From Flagellimonas myxillae (lineage in GTDB: Bacteria; Bacteroidota; Bacteroidia; Flavobacteriales; Flavobacteriaceae), in NCBI RefSeq assembly GCF_023502235.1, contig NZ_JAMFLY010000005.1:147852-211851 (forward strand): 64,000 nt of DNA. The letters run 5' to 3'. The notes below the pieces were generated by a model. That model did not search any database. It saw only the letters and a list, made by a program, of their open reading frames with translations, and was not told the DNA's origin. Positions 9,074-18,282 of this stretch are shown here, piece by piece (position 1 is the stretch's first letter; each line of letters opens with the position of its first letter). The translations under genes and the position numbers were made by a program.

Positions 9074-9898
9074 ATGAAACAAATCGCTCTAATTTCTCTT
9101 TGTGTAGGATTTGCGTTGAGCATGAATGCCCAGCAATCCATAATGACTTTTAATATACGATACAACAATCCCAATGATGGTGAAAATTGGTGGGAAAACA
9201 GGAAGTCGGATGTAGGCGCCTTGATCAACCATTACGGTCCTGATATTCTTGGTATTCAAGAAGGTTTGCACGAACAGGTCGCTTTTTTGGATAAGTATTT
9301 GACCCGCTACGATTTTGTGGGTGTGGGCAGGGACGATGGCAAGGAAAAGGGGGAATATGCTGCAATCTTCTACAAAAAAGAAAGGCTGGAACTCCTAAGT
9401 TTCAAAACGTATTGGCTTTCGGAAACCCCCGATATTGTTTCTGTGGGATGGGATGCCAGCATGGAACGTGTGGTGACCTATGCCGCTTTTAAGGATAATG
9501 TCACGCAAAAGAATATCCATGTGTTCAATGCCCATTATGATCATATTGGTCAACAGGCTAGGGAAAACTCATCCCAGTTGATTCACAATTTGATAGGAGA
9601 ACTTGGAATTGCCAATGAACGGATTGCTGTAATTGGCGATTTAAATGCACTACCAGAGTCCAAGTCCATTCAAATCCTTAAACAGGCATTGGATGATTCT
9701 TTTGATGTGAGCAAAACCACCCCCTATGGTCCCATTGGCACTTTCAACAGCTTTAAATCCATGGATAACATCCAATCAAGGATAGACTATATTCTGGTTA
9801 AAAACCTGCTTGTGAATAGCTATATGACCATTGATGATAAAAGAAAAAATGGGTTTTTTGTTTCGGACCATTTGCCCATATTAGTTTCCCTTGACTAA
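9074..9898 (+). CDS. Exported endonuclease/exonuclease/phosphatase-family hydrolase
   Basis: A 274-residue protein with a cleavable signal peptide ending near residue 19 (SMNA-QQ). The EEP (DNase I-like) fold motifs are present: TFNIRYNN, ILGIQEG with the metal-binding Glu, NAHYDHIG, VIGDLNALPES, RIDYILV and the final SDHLPI with the catalytic Asp-His. The family includes nucleases and phosphodiesterases acting on nucleic acids, inositol phosphates or sphingomyelin. Being secreted, it probably scavenges phosphate or nucleosides in the periplasm or outside the cell. It is likely co-transcribed with its neighbours. Confidence 0.85.
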   Translation: MKQIALISLCVGFALSMNAQQSIMTFNIRYNNPNDGENWWENRKSDVGALINHYGPDILGIQEGLHEQVAFLDKYLTRYDFVGVGRDDGKEKGEYAAIFYKKERLELLSFKTYWLSETPDIVSVGWDASMERVVTYAAFKDNVTQKNIHVFNAHYDHIGQQARENSSQLIHNLIGELGIANERIAVIGDLNALPESKSIQILKQALDDSFDVSKTTPYGPIGTFNSFKSMDNIQSRIDYILVKNLLVNSYMTIDDKRKNGFFVSDHLPILVSLD

Positions 9899-9901
9899 CG
9901 C

Positions 9902-11125
9902 ATGAAAAAAATCAAAAACCTATCTCATAACAAGTTTGCTTTTTCTCTCGCAGGCTCGAGGCTCATAGAACGAATTTCATTTTATGGTGTTCGCTCCCTA
10001 CTTGTTCTATACATGCTCAGTGAGGGAATCCAAATGGAAGCAGATAAGGCAATCGTTCTCTACAGTTGGTTTGCTGGATCCATCATGCTAACTCAGATTA
10101 TAGGCGCCTTATTCGGCGATCTTTTGGTTGGAAACAGAAAAGCAATAATCTTTGGAGGTTTGATTCAGGCAGGCGGGGTGTTCTGTTTAATTGTACCCTC
10201 TGTGTACTTCCTCTACATTGGATTATTCCTTATTGCAATTGGTGGAGGGTTATTTACTCCAAACCTTATTGCCAATTTTGGGAAGTATTACCTCGCTAGA
10301 AAAAAACTGCTGGATTCTGGCTATGCATTTTTGCATTTCGCGATGAACATTGGAGGGCTAATTGGTCCTTTGCTTATAGGGGCCATTGGGTACAACTATG
10401 GTTGGAGCTTTGGATTTGGAGTTTCCGGAATTCTATTGTTGGTTGCCATCGCCCCTCCACTTTTAATCCCTGAGCCACAATTGGGCTCCAATACATTTCC
10501 AAATAAGGTTGAAATAAGAGTGGTTAAAATTTTTATGGCGATTCTAATTGCAGGCCTTTTTTGGGCAGTTTATGAAATTGCTTCGACAGGGATTTTCGAA
10601 TTACAAGAACGTGTAATGGATCAAGTCAATTTCCAATTACCAGATAATCCATGGTCTACCTTAAGCATCTTTTTAATTATTCCGTTTGGCATTGTTGCCG
10701 TGGTATTTTGGTCTTTCTACTACTCCAAACAATTCACTAAACTTACCATTGGGTTACTCTTTGGCGCGCTTTCTTTCGGGTTGTTATTTCTGATTAACAT
10801 TAATCCCGCTTGGCCACAGTCTTTAATATTCTTGATTTCCATAGTTCTTATATCAGTTGCTGAAATTTTTATAGCGCCTGTGGTCTATTCTGTTGTAACC
10901 GAGTTTACCTCACCTAAATATCTTGCAATTATTATAAGTCTAACATTTATTCCTCCCAAAGCATTCACGGCAATTGTAGGCATTTTGGATTTTAGCACTG
11001 CTGAAGGTTCGTCGGTGTTTTTGGGAATAGGAGTTGTTGTAACCACCTTGGTTACTATCGGAATGGCAATCTTTCTATTTATCTATAGAAAGTTTATCGT
11101 TACGGAGACTATTCAGGGTTCTTAA
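9902..11125 (+). CDS. POT/PTR-family (MFS) proton-coupled peptide transporter, divergent
   Basis: A 407-residue membrane protein with about 12 hydrophobic segments. The N-terminal LIERISFYGVRSLLVLYM matches the POT signature ExxERFxYYG, but the first Glu of ExxER is replaced by Arg. The second POT signature is recognisable as FLHFAMNIGGLIGPLL. The protein is shorter than typical di/tripeptide transporters (~480-500 residues). The changed ExxER motif, which couples to protons, suggests altered coupling or substrate. It begins 3 nt after the EEP gene stop and converges on the AsmA gene. Confidence 0.75.
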   Translation: MKKIKNLSHNKFAFSLAGSRLIERISFYGVRSLLVLYMLSEGIQMEADKAIVLYSWFAGSIMLTQIIGALFGDLLVGNRKAIIFGGLIQAGGVFCLIVPSVYFLYIGLFLIAIGGGLFTPNLIANFGKYYLARKKLLDSGYAFLHFAMNIGGLIGPLLIGAIGYNYGWSFGFGVSGILLLVAIAPPLLIPEPQLGSNTFPNKVEIRVVKIFMAILIAGLFWAVYEIASTGIFELQERVMDQVNFQLPDNPWSTLSIFLIIPFGIVAVVFWSFYYSKQFTKLTIGLLFGALSFGLLFLININPAWPQSLIFLISIVLISVAEIFIAPVVYSVVTEFTSPKYLAIIISLTFIPPKAFTAIVGILDFSTAEGSSVFLGIGVVVTTLVTIGMAIFLFIYRKFIVTETIQGS

Positions 11126-11127
11126 CA

Positions 11128-13806
11128 CTAATTATCAACCGAATCCTTTTTCTTTTTACCCAACAAACCGCCCAAAATGGATTTGGCCGTATTTTTCACT
11201 GGGTCTTCCTTAGTTGCCGTGGAATCTGTAGCTTCCTCTGTTTTGCCCCCCAATAAATTGCCAAGAGCTTCCTTTACCCCATCGGATTCGGTTGCCGTGG
11301 AGTCCTGCCCCTCTTTTTTAAAGACATCGGCTATGAGGTCTTTGGCCTTGTCCTTGCCTTGGTTGACCAGTTTTTGTTTCTGGATTTCCACCAACTGGTT
11401 TGTCAATTTGGAAACACCTGAGGTCAAATCCGTTTTCACACTTGGGTTTGTATAACTTCCTCCAATGTTTGCAGTTACTGGAATTGTCAAGTTCTCCAAA
11501 TCGGAATCGTCCAATTTTGCGATTAGGTTGTTCACCTCATCACCCAGATATTTCGCGGGCACATCCAGGGTGGCATTATATTGCATTTGCTGATCAAAGG
11601 TGTGACTTCCGTCTACGTTCGCCGCAATGTCCTTATAGGTAAGGCTAAAAGGCTTCACTGTAACCGCCCCATTTTCAAAACTCAAGGCGGTCTTTAAATC
11701 GCTTAAGTCCAAATCCTCAGTGTTTAAAAAATTGAGCTGTCCATTTAGAGCTGAAAACAAAGGGGCTTTTTGGGCGTCAACTTTGGTTGCCAACAGTTGG
11801 GCCAATAAATCCCCAGAAATTGTGGTCAAATTAGGGGTGAAATCCTCGTTCAGCTTCCCACCTATTTCAATATCCGAATTAAAAGAGCCTTGCAGGGCAT
11901 TTGCCAAAGGCGCCAACACCTTGAACAATTCCATGGAAGCAAAGGACTCCCCAATATTCAGATTGCTCATCCCCAATTTCATGTCGAAAGTTGCCTGCTC
12001 CTCTTTGGTCGATACCGACCCGTTAACGCCCAGGATACCTCCAAACAAATTGGATTGCAATCCCTGAACCGTGGCCGTTTCATCTTTAATGATCAATTTT
12101 CCCTTGACATTTTTTAAACTCAGGTTATCATACAGGACAGTATTTGCAACGGCATCGATGGTACAATCCAAAAAGGATGGAATTTTAATGCGCTCCTCAA
12201 CGGTCTCCGAACCATCTTCAGAGGTACTCTCCGTGTCCTCTACCATAAAATCGTTCAAAGCGAAAGTATTGGAACTCAAGCTAAAGTTTCCTTCCACATT
12301 TTCGTTGTTGAACATAAAACCCAATAGGTTGGCAAGGGTTCCTGAAGCGCTAAAATCCGTGGTCCCTGTTTTTCCTTCAAAGGAGTTGAGCACCACCTTA
12401 TCGGGTGTGAAATTGATAGCTGCAGAATTGATTGCGACCGGGTGTTTCAATTCTTCCGATTCGTATTCAAAACCTTCAAGTGCCAAATCTCCTTGGGTCT
12501 TGGTGTTGCCATATTGCTTGTTCTCCAAGGAAGCCATATCAAAAGCCGTGGTCACATCTGCTGTCAACATTCCTTTCAGCCCATAATCTTCGGGCATCGG
12601 ATAGGCCTGTGAAATATGGGCCAGGTTTACCTTTCCATCCATATGGGCGTTTACCTTGGTATTGCCCATCAAATCCCGAATCTTGGCGTTTAGGTTAAAC
12701 TTGTCCTGATCAATGATAAAGGACAGTTTATGGATATCCACATAGGTATCCTCGGTAATACCTGTTTTGTTGCTGATTTCCGTATCAATGTGTACGTTCC
12801 GGACAGATTTAGGTAAATCCGGATATTTAAAAGAGGCGTTCTCTGAATTGATCTTGATATCGAAAGCTGGGATGTGATCATTGTCCACTATCCCCCTGAA
12901 TTGGCCCTCGACCTCAAAATTACCTGTGGTTTGTACATCTTCAATATTGGCGGCGTAAGCCTCAGGGATCACGTCCAAAAAGTTTTTAAAGTCGGATGAA
13001 GGTGTCTTAAAACTAACATCCACTTCTTGATTTGCTTCGTTCACCTTTACAAATCCATCAAAGACCAAGGGCAACTGGTTCACCATGGCCTTGTTGTCCA
13101 AAAAAGTGTATTTGTTTTCATTCAGGTCGATACCGATCAAGGCATCCAAGTAAATTTTATTGTTGTTCAGGTATTTTGTGCTATCCATTTCAAACGAAAC
13201 CAATGCGTCGGTTAAGGTTTTCAACTCGGAATTCTCCAGGGATAAATCCCCGGTGCCTGAATGATTCATTTCTGAAATGGCCAAGCGCATGCCACTGGCC
13301 AGGTCGTGATACACAATTTCGGTGTCCGTGATGGAGTACCCGTCAAGTGCCAAAGTGAAATTACTCGATGCCTCTCCAGCGTCGGAGGGTGCACCCTCTT
13401 CCTCTAGGGCAATGTCGTAATTGGCATTTTCATCGGCATCTATCGTTATATGGAGTTTGGCCTGATCAATATCCAGACTTTTAATTCCAATGGGTTCCTC
13501 GGCCGATTTAAAAAGTTCTGAAATACCCATTTTCAATGCGATTTGATCTGCGGCAAACAGGGTATCCCCTTCAAAGGGGGCCTTGTTTACCAAAGAAATT
13601 CCTTGGAGTTCCACATGGGCATTGGGAAAACTTTTGATGAGACTTAGGCTTGCATCATCAAAATTCAAAGTGGCATTGACATTCTGGTTCACTTTATTTT
13701 TAATTATTTCGGCAATCTTACCTTCCAGAAGCAGCGGAAGGGCCATAATCAATGCGATAAGAACAAGTAGGGTTATTCCAGCAATTTTAAGGAGCTTTCG
13801 TTTCAT
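11128..13806 (-). CDS. AsmA-family inner-membrane-anchored protein
   Basis: A large protein (892 residues) with an N-terminal membrane anchor (residues ~5-28), an AsmA N-terminal domain (KSFPNAHVELQGISL), a long beta-rich middle and an AsmA-C-like region. The C-terminus is low-complexity, Lys/Asp/Thr rich. AsmA-like proteins span the periplasm and are linked to phospholipid or other lipid transport to the outer membrane. It is last in a three-gene leftward unit with sppA and yhhQ. Confidence 0.85.
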   Translation of the reverse strand: MKRKLLKIAGITLLVLIALIMALPLLLEGKIAEIIKNKVNQNVNATLNFDDASLSLIKSFPNAHVELQGISLVNKAPFEGDTLFAADQIALKMGISELFKSAEEPIGIKSLDIDQAKLHITIDADENANYDIALEEEGAPSDAGEASSNFTLALDGYSITDTEIVYHDLASGMRLAISEMNHSGTGDLSLENSELKTLTDALVSFEMDSTKYLNNNKIYLDALIGIDLNENKYTFLDNKAMVNQLPLVFDGFVKVNEANQEVDVSFKTPSSDFKNFLDVIPEAYAANIEDVQTTGNFEVEGQFRGIVDNDHIPAFDIKINSENASFKYPDLPKSVRNVHIDTEISNKTGITEDTYVDIHKLSFIIDQDKFNLNAKIRDLMGNTKVNAHMDGKVNLAHISQAYPMPEDYGLKGMLTADVTTAFDMASLENKQYGNTKTQGDLALEGFEYESEELKHPVAINSAAINFTPDKVVLNSFEGKTGTTDFSASGTLANLLGFMFNNENVEGNFSLSSNTFALNDFMVEDTESTSEDGSETVEERIKIPSFLDCTIDAVANTVLYDNLSLKNVKGKLIIKDETATVQGLQSNLFGGILGVNGSVSTKEEQATFDMKLGMSNLNIGESFASMELFKVLAPLANALQGSFNSDIEIGGKLNEDFTPNLTTISGDLLAQLLATKVDAQKAPLFSALNGQLNFLNTEDLDLSDLKTALSFENGAVTVKPFSLTYKDIAANVDGSHTFDQQMQYNATLDVPAKYLGDEVNNLIAKLDDSDLENLTIPVTANIGGSYTNPSVKTDLTSGVSKLTNQLVEIQKQKLVNQGKDKAKDLIADVFKKEGQDSTATESDGVKEALGNLLGGKTEEATDSTATKEDPVKNTAKSILGGLLGKKKKDSVDN

Positions 13807-13842
13807 AATTTGGGATTTTGTAACAAAGTAAAAAAGAAGTGC

Positions 13843-14550
13843 TTAATCCAAGCTAATCTCTTCCCCTATTTTTAAGTTAAATCTTTTCCGTAGTAGATAT
13901 ACGAAAAGATAGAGCAAAGGGGTGTCCAACAGCGCAATAAAAATTTTAAAGAGAAAACCACTGATGACCAAACCATAGAAAAGTTCCCATGGAATCTCTC
14001 CAAAAATGCAGAGGAGCAATACCACGGTAAAGGTGTCTATAAACTGGGAGGAAAAGGTGGAAAAGTTGTTCCGCAACCAAAGATATTTGCCTTTGGTGAT
14101 CCTTTTCCAGAAATGATAGAGCTGAATGTCGATAAACTGCGCCAGAAGATAGGCCATCATGGAAGCGAAAACCGCAACTGCGGTATTTCCAAAAACCGAA
14201 CTGAACATATCGTTACCCACGGGAGACCAATCTGTAGCAGGTGCCACATTGGCCGTCGTCACTATAAGCAGTGAGAAAAAGGAAGCAAAGATTCCTGCGA
14301 TGACCACTTGGTTTGCTCTTTTCTTTCCAAATATTTCAGATATCAAATCCGTTATCAAAAAGGTGATTGGATAGGGTAGAATTCCCACCGAAACTTCAAA
14401 AAGTGGAGCGCCAAACACCTCAATGTCCCCGAAGGGATTCCAATAAAAAAACTTCTGAAAAATAAGGTTGGACACCACCAAGGAGGTGATGAAAAGGGCA
14501 CCTAGGTAAAGGTATATGGAAAAGGCAACTTTTCTGTCCTTTTGCGTCAT
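13843..14550 (-). CDS. yhhQ: Queuosine precursor transporter (YhhQ/VUT family)
   Basis: A 235-residue integral membrane protein with about six transmembrane helices. The sequence GILPYPITFLITDLISEIFG and the later AQFIDIQLYHFWK, NNFSTFSSQFIDT stretches are hallmarks of the YhhQ/DUF165 family, which takes up queuine precursors (preQ0/preQ1) for tRNA queuosine. Its ATG lies 3 nt after the sppA stop, implying translational coupling. No queuosine biosynthesis genes are in the window. Confidence 0.88.
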   Translation of the reverse strand: MTQKDRKVAFSIYLYLGALFITSLVVSNLIFQKFFYWNPFGDIEVFGAPLFEVSVGILPYPITFLITDLISEIFGKKRANQVVIAGIFASFFSLLIVTTANVAPATDWSPVGNDMFSSVFGNTAVAVFASMMAYLLAQFIDIQLYHFWKRITKGKYLWLRNNFSTFSSQFIDTFTVVLLLCIFGEIPWELFYGLVISGFLFKIFIALLDTPLLYLFVYLLRKRFNLKIGEEISLD

Positions 14551-14553
14551 CCC

Positions 14554-16314
14554 TTATTTAATATTTAGACTAAACGGCATTCTTGCCTGGATTCCTTTTT
14601 GGCTTCCGATGTTTTTAAACTCCTTTAAAATACGATACGCTTCGTCCCCGATTTCTTCCTGGATAATAGCTTCACCCAATTTGGATTTGGCTCCGGCCAT
14701 ATCGTCCATAAATCGTTCAAAATCCGATTTGTATTTGGGATATTTTCGAATACCGTAGTCCTCCACCTCTGCCATCTCGGCTGCGGCTGTAATGGCATCA
14801 TCCAAACTTCCAAGTTCATCCACCAAACCATTTTCAACGGCATCCGCCCCACTCCATACCCTACCCTGGGCCAAGGAATCCACTTGGGACAAACTCATAT
14901 TTCTACCTGCTGCCACACGCTCCAAAAAAGTCTCGTATGTATGTTCTATCCCTTCTTGCACTACATCGCGGAACGAATCGGTCATGGGTTCAAACAGGGA
15001 ATAATCCACCGAGTTCTTATTGGTTCCCACTTGCTCCGCATTGATGCCCATGTCACCAGCGAGCCTATGCACATTTGGAATGGTTCCAAAAACCCCAATG
15101 GAGCCGGTTATCGTAGTGGGCTCGGCAAAAATTTTGTTCCCGGCCACACCTATATAATATCCACCGGACGCGGCCACATTTCCAAAGGAGACCACTACGG
15201 GTTTTTCCTTTTTGGCCAATTCCACTTCCCGCCAAATAATATCTGAAACCAAGGCGCTTCCTCCCGGGGAATCTACCCGAAGTACGATGGCCTTGACACT
15301 CTCGCTACGGGCTGCCTTTTGTAGGGCGCGGGTCACGATTCCTTGACCAATGAATTCTTTGCCTCCCTCGCCATAATAGATTTCACCTTGGGCATAGATT
15401 ACAGCGATTTTATTCGCCCCGGTTTTAAGCCTCTTACCCCCTGAAATGGTCAGGTAATCATCGAAATCAACATAGTTTAGGGCTTCGTCGGCTTCCAAGC
15501 CCAGTTCATCTTTAAGGAAAAGCTCATACTCATCAAAATGTACCGTGCCATCAATCAAATTGGATACCACCGCAAACTCAGGGGTCCTACCCCCCAAGGT
15601 ATCGGCGATGATGTTCAGGTCTTCGGTGCTCACTTTCCTCGAGCTACCAATATCGGTCAACATTTGGTCCCAAAGCGAACTAATCAGTTCTTGGATCTGC
15701 TCTCGATTTTCCTTACTCATGGTATCCGACAAATAGGGTTCAACAGCACTTTTGTACTTTCCATGGCGAATTACCTCCATCTTAATCCCTGTTTTCTCCT
15801 GCAAGTCCTTAAAATAAAGTACTTCAGTGGCCAATCCCTTAAAGTCCAAGGCACCCACCGGGTTCAGGTATATTTCATCGGCCACACTGGCCAAATAGTA
15901 GTCTTTCTGGGTAAAGAAATCGGAATGCGCATAGATAAACTTGCCTGCCTCTTTAAAATCAATAAGTGCCTTTCGAATTTCCTGTGCCTGGGCCAATCCT
16001 GCTTGCAAGAAACTGGTCTTCAAACTGATCCCCTTTATTCTGTCATCATCGGCTGCAACCCGGATTCCGTGGACAATATCATCCAATCCTACCTCTTGGC
16101 TCCAAAGACCGGCAAAGGGGTCGGTTTCATTCCTTCCCACATAATCCCGGATAGGTTCTGTGAAACTCAATTCCAAAACTGCGTTTTGTCCAACTGCGAC
16201 TCCCTCATCCGAATTTCCCACCAAAAAAAGAAAAAAGAAAAACATGGCCATCAAAATTCCAAACGCCATCAAACAGCCCAATATAGCGGCCAGCAGATTT
16301 CTTAAAAACTTCAT
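14554..16314 (-). CDS. sppA: Signal peptide peptidase SppA, 67K type
   Basis: A 586-residue protein with an N-terminal membrane anchor and two tandem S49 peptidase domains. The catalytic Lys is in RHGKYKSAVEPY of the first half; the Ser is in VAASGGYYIG of the second half, preceded by VDSPGGSA. It cleaves signal peptides left in the inner membrane. The ATG at 16314 is preferred because it places the hydrophobic anchor at the N-terminus; the frame upstream to 16338 adds residues before it. It is divergent from the folK fusion gene across 67 nt. Confidence 0.92.
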   Translation of the reverse strand: MKFLRNLLAAILGCLMAFGILMAMFFFFLFLVGNSDEGVAVGQNAVLELSFTEPIRDYVGRNETDPFAGLWSQEVGLDDIVHGIRVAADDDRIKGISLKTSFLQAGLAQAQEIRKALIDFKEAGKFIYAHSDFFTQKDYYLASVADEIYLNPVGALDFKGLATEVLYFKDLQEKTGIKMEVIRHGKYKSAVEPYLSDTMSKENREQIQELISSLWDQMLTDIGSSRKVSTEDLNIIADTLGGRTPEFAVVSNLIDGTVHFDEYELFLKDELGLEADEALNYVDFDDYLTISGGKRLKTGANKIAVIYAQGEIYYGEGGKEFIGQGIVTRALQKAARSESVKAIVLRVDSPGGSALVSDIIWREVELAKKEKPVVVSFGNVAASGGYYIGVAGNKIFAEPTTITGSIGVFGTIPNVHRLAGDMGINAEQVGTNKNSVDYSLFEPMTDSFRDVVQEGIEHTYETFLERVAAGRNMSLSQVDSLAQGRVWSGADAVENGLVDELGSLDDAITAAAEMAEVEDYGIRKYPKYKSDFERFMDDMAGAKSKLGEAIIQEEIGDEAYRILKEFKNIGSQKGIQARMPFSLNIK

Positions 16315-16335
16315 GCAACAAAATTTATTCCTGGC

Positions 16336-16343
16336 CAAAGATA
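16336..16343 (-). promoter_or_regulatory. Predicted -7 promoter box for sppA
   Basis: On the minus strand TATCTTTG matches TAnnTTTG. It lies 22 nt upstream of the sppA ATG. No TTG -33 element is visible at the expected distance, so support is partial. Confidence 0.35.
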
Positions 16344-16381
16344 ACCATTGTTGATTGTTTTGTTATTTTGTTTCCCTGATT

Positions 16382-17527
16382 ATGGGTGGAACACAACTTG
16401 CATATCTCTCACTGGGCAGCAACATGGGCAACCGTGCGCAGACCCTCCAAAAAGCAGTACTCAAGATCGCTGAAAATGTGGGCGACGTCAAGGCGGTCTC
16501 CTCCGTCTATGAGAATGCTGCTGTCGGATTTGAAGGGGAGGATTTTTTAAATGCTTGTTTAACCGTTGAAACCTCATTGTCTCCTTCAAATTTACTTGCT
16601 AGCCTGTTACGAATTGAACAGGATTTTGGGCGGGAACGTTCCGAATCGGCTGGTTACGCTTCGCGTACCTTGGACATCGACATTGTTCTTTTTGGGGATG
16701 AAATCGTTCAGGATGAAAACCTGGTGATACCCCATCCCAGCATGCATGAGCGTAATTTTGTTTTAAAACCTCTGGCGGATATCGCGCCGCAGCTGTACCA
16801 CCCCATATTGAACAAGGATGTGCGCAATCTGCTGCAGCAATGCAAGGACCGAAATGCGTTGACCAAAACTGCATATCGATTGTTCAAAAGTAGGTCTGAT
16901 GTATTTTCCCAATTGCAATTTGTAGCTATCGAAGGAAACATTGGGGCGGGCAAGACCACACTCTGCAAAATGATCGCTGAAGAGTTTAACGCCAAATTGG
17001 TACTGGAGCGGTTTGCGGACAACCCTTTCCTTCCCAAATTTTATGAGGATCAATCCCGCTACGCATTTCCTTTAGAAATGTCTTTTTTGGCCGATAGATA
17101 CCAACAATTCACGGACGACACCTCCCAATTTGACCTTTTTAAGAGCTTTATGGTAAGTGATTATGATATTTTCAAATCCCTGATCTTTGCAAAAATCACC
17201 TTGCAGGAGGAGGAGTTTAACCTTTACCGGAAGGTTTTTAATTTCATGTACCGGGAGGTCAAAAAACCGGATATTTACGTCTACCTCTACCAAAACACCA
17301 ACCGCTTATTGTCCAATATCAAGAAAAGAGGGAGGGAATACGAACAAAAAATTCCTTCGGATTACTTGGAGAAAATCAATCAAGGATATCTGGATTTCAT
17401 AAAGGGCCACCCCAACCAAAGCAGCCTAATTTTGGATATGAGCGATCTGGATTTTGTGAACAATCCGGATGATTATGAATCGGTTTTAAAGGCCTTGGAG
17501 AGCCGTATTCTGGAGCTATTTTTTTAA
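16382..17527 (+). CDS. folK: Fusion: HPPK (folate biosynthesis) + deoxynucleoside kinase
   Basis: A 381-residue two-domain protein. Residues ~1-155 are 6-hydroxymethyl-7,8-dihydropterin pyrophosphokinase: LSLGSNMGNR, FLNACL, ERSESAGYASRTLDIDI and IPHPSMHERNFVLKPL, the steps-setting signatures of FolK. Residues ~180-381 are a dNK-type deoxynucleoside kinase with P-loop EGNIGAGKTT, then LERFADNPFL and a RGREYEQ lid segment. The two domains share one frame without interruption. HPPK makes the pterin pyrophosphate for dihydropteroate synthase; dNK phosphorylates salvaged deoxynucleosides. The ATG at 16382 is chosen because TQLAYLSLGSN is the family N-terminus. This fusion is, to my knowledge, recurrent in Flavobacteriia. 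Confidence 0.9.
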   Translation: MGGTQLAYLSLGSNMGNRAQTLQKAVLKIAENVGDVKAVSSVYENAAVGFEGEDFLNACLTVETSLSPSNLLASLLRIEQDFGRERSESAGYASRTLDIDIVLFGDEIVQDENLVIPHPSMHERNFVLKPLADIAPQLYHPILNKDVRNLLQQCKDRNALTKTAYRLFKSRSDVFSQLQFVAIEGNIGAGKTTLCKMIAEEFNAKLVLERFADNPFLPKFYEDQSRYAFPLEMSFLADRYQQFTDDTSQFDLFKSFMVSDYDIFKSLIFAKITLQEEEFNLYRKVFNFMYREVKKPDIYVYLYQNTNRLLSNIKKRGREYEQKIPSDYLEKINQGYLDFIKGHPNQSSLILDMSDLDFVNNPDDYESVLKALESRILELFF

Positions 17528-17593
17528 GAGAATTTTTAGAAAATGTTTGGATATAACGAATGGTTTTATTTTATTAGACCCCTCTAAACGAGA

Positions 17594-17643
17594 AACTAAC
17601 TAACTCAAACTATATGTTTAGCCCTGATTTTCAGGGCTTTTTT
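17594..17643 (+). terminator. Terminator preceded by an AACTAACTAACTCAAAC motif
   Basis: A perfect hairpin AGCCCTGA / TCAGGGCT (17620-17638, loop TTT) is followed by six T and would end the folK-fusion transcript. It overlaps the stop of the convergent methyltransferase gene. Directly upstream, at 17594-17610, is the short AACTAACTAACTCAAAC motif that recurs elsewhere in the window (see findings). Confidence 0.75.
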
Positions 17644-18182
17644 GTTTTCTGAACTTGTTGTTTGTTCCAAATATCCCACACCACTACTCCTGCACTTACC
17701 GATATATTTAGTGAATGTTTGGTCCCAAACTGTGGAATTTCCAAAACGGTGTCGCAGGCTGATACCACCTGCTGGGAAACCCCTTTTACCTCGTGCCCGA
17801 ACACAAGGGCCAAAGTCTCACCAGAATTCGGCTCAAAAGCGTTGAGCATTACGGCATCCTCTGCCTGTTCCACAGCAACCGTGTGAACTCCTTTGCTCTT
17901 GAGTTCCCCAATCAAATCCAAGGTTTCCTTTTTGTATTCCCAATCCACACTCTCCGTGGCCCCTAGGGCGGTCTTTCGGATGTCTTTATGTGGTGGGGTG
18001 GCGGTAATGCCGCACAGGTAGATTTTCTGGACCAAAAATGCATCGGCCGTCCGAAATACGGAGCCAATGTTGTTGAGGCTTCTGATGTTATCCAGAATTA
18101 GGATGATGGGCGATTTTTCCGCCTGCTTGAATGTTTCAACGTCCAATCGGCCCAATTCGCTGTTTTCCAGTTTTCGCTTCAT
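17631..18182 (-). CDS. TrmH/SpoU-family RNA 2'-O-ribose methyltransferase
   Basis: A 183-residue SPOUT methyltransferase. The three SpoU motifs are present: NNIGSVFRTADAF, the ALVFGHEVKGVS region with the Glu-Gly pair, and IPQFGTKHSLNISVSAGVV with the trefoil-knot AdoMet site. It has no additional RNA-binding domain, like small TrmH-type enzymes. It methylates a ribose in tRNA or rRNA; the exact site cannot be told. The ATG at 18182 is preferred over the upstream TTG (18191). Confidence 0.85.
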   Translation of the reverse strand: MKRKLENSELGRLDVETFKQAEKSPIILILDNIRSLNNIGSVFRTADAFLVQKIYLCGITATPPHKDIRKTALGATESVDWEYKKETLDLIGELKSKGVHTVAVEQAEDAVMLNAFEPNSGETLALVFGHEVKGVSQQVVSACDTVLEIPQFGTKHSLNISVSAGVVVWDIWNKQQVQKTKKP

Positions 18183-18282
18183 ATTTTTCAACTATCACGG
18201 CAAAAATATCAACAATTATATTGGAAAATGCCGGAAAAGGCTACATTCGTTTCAACCTCTTCATTAAAACCTGTAAAATACT

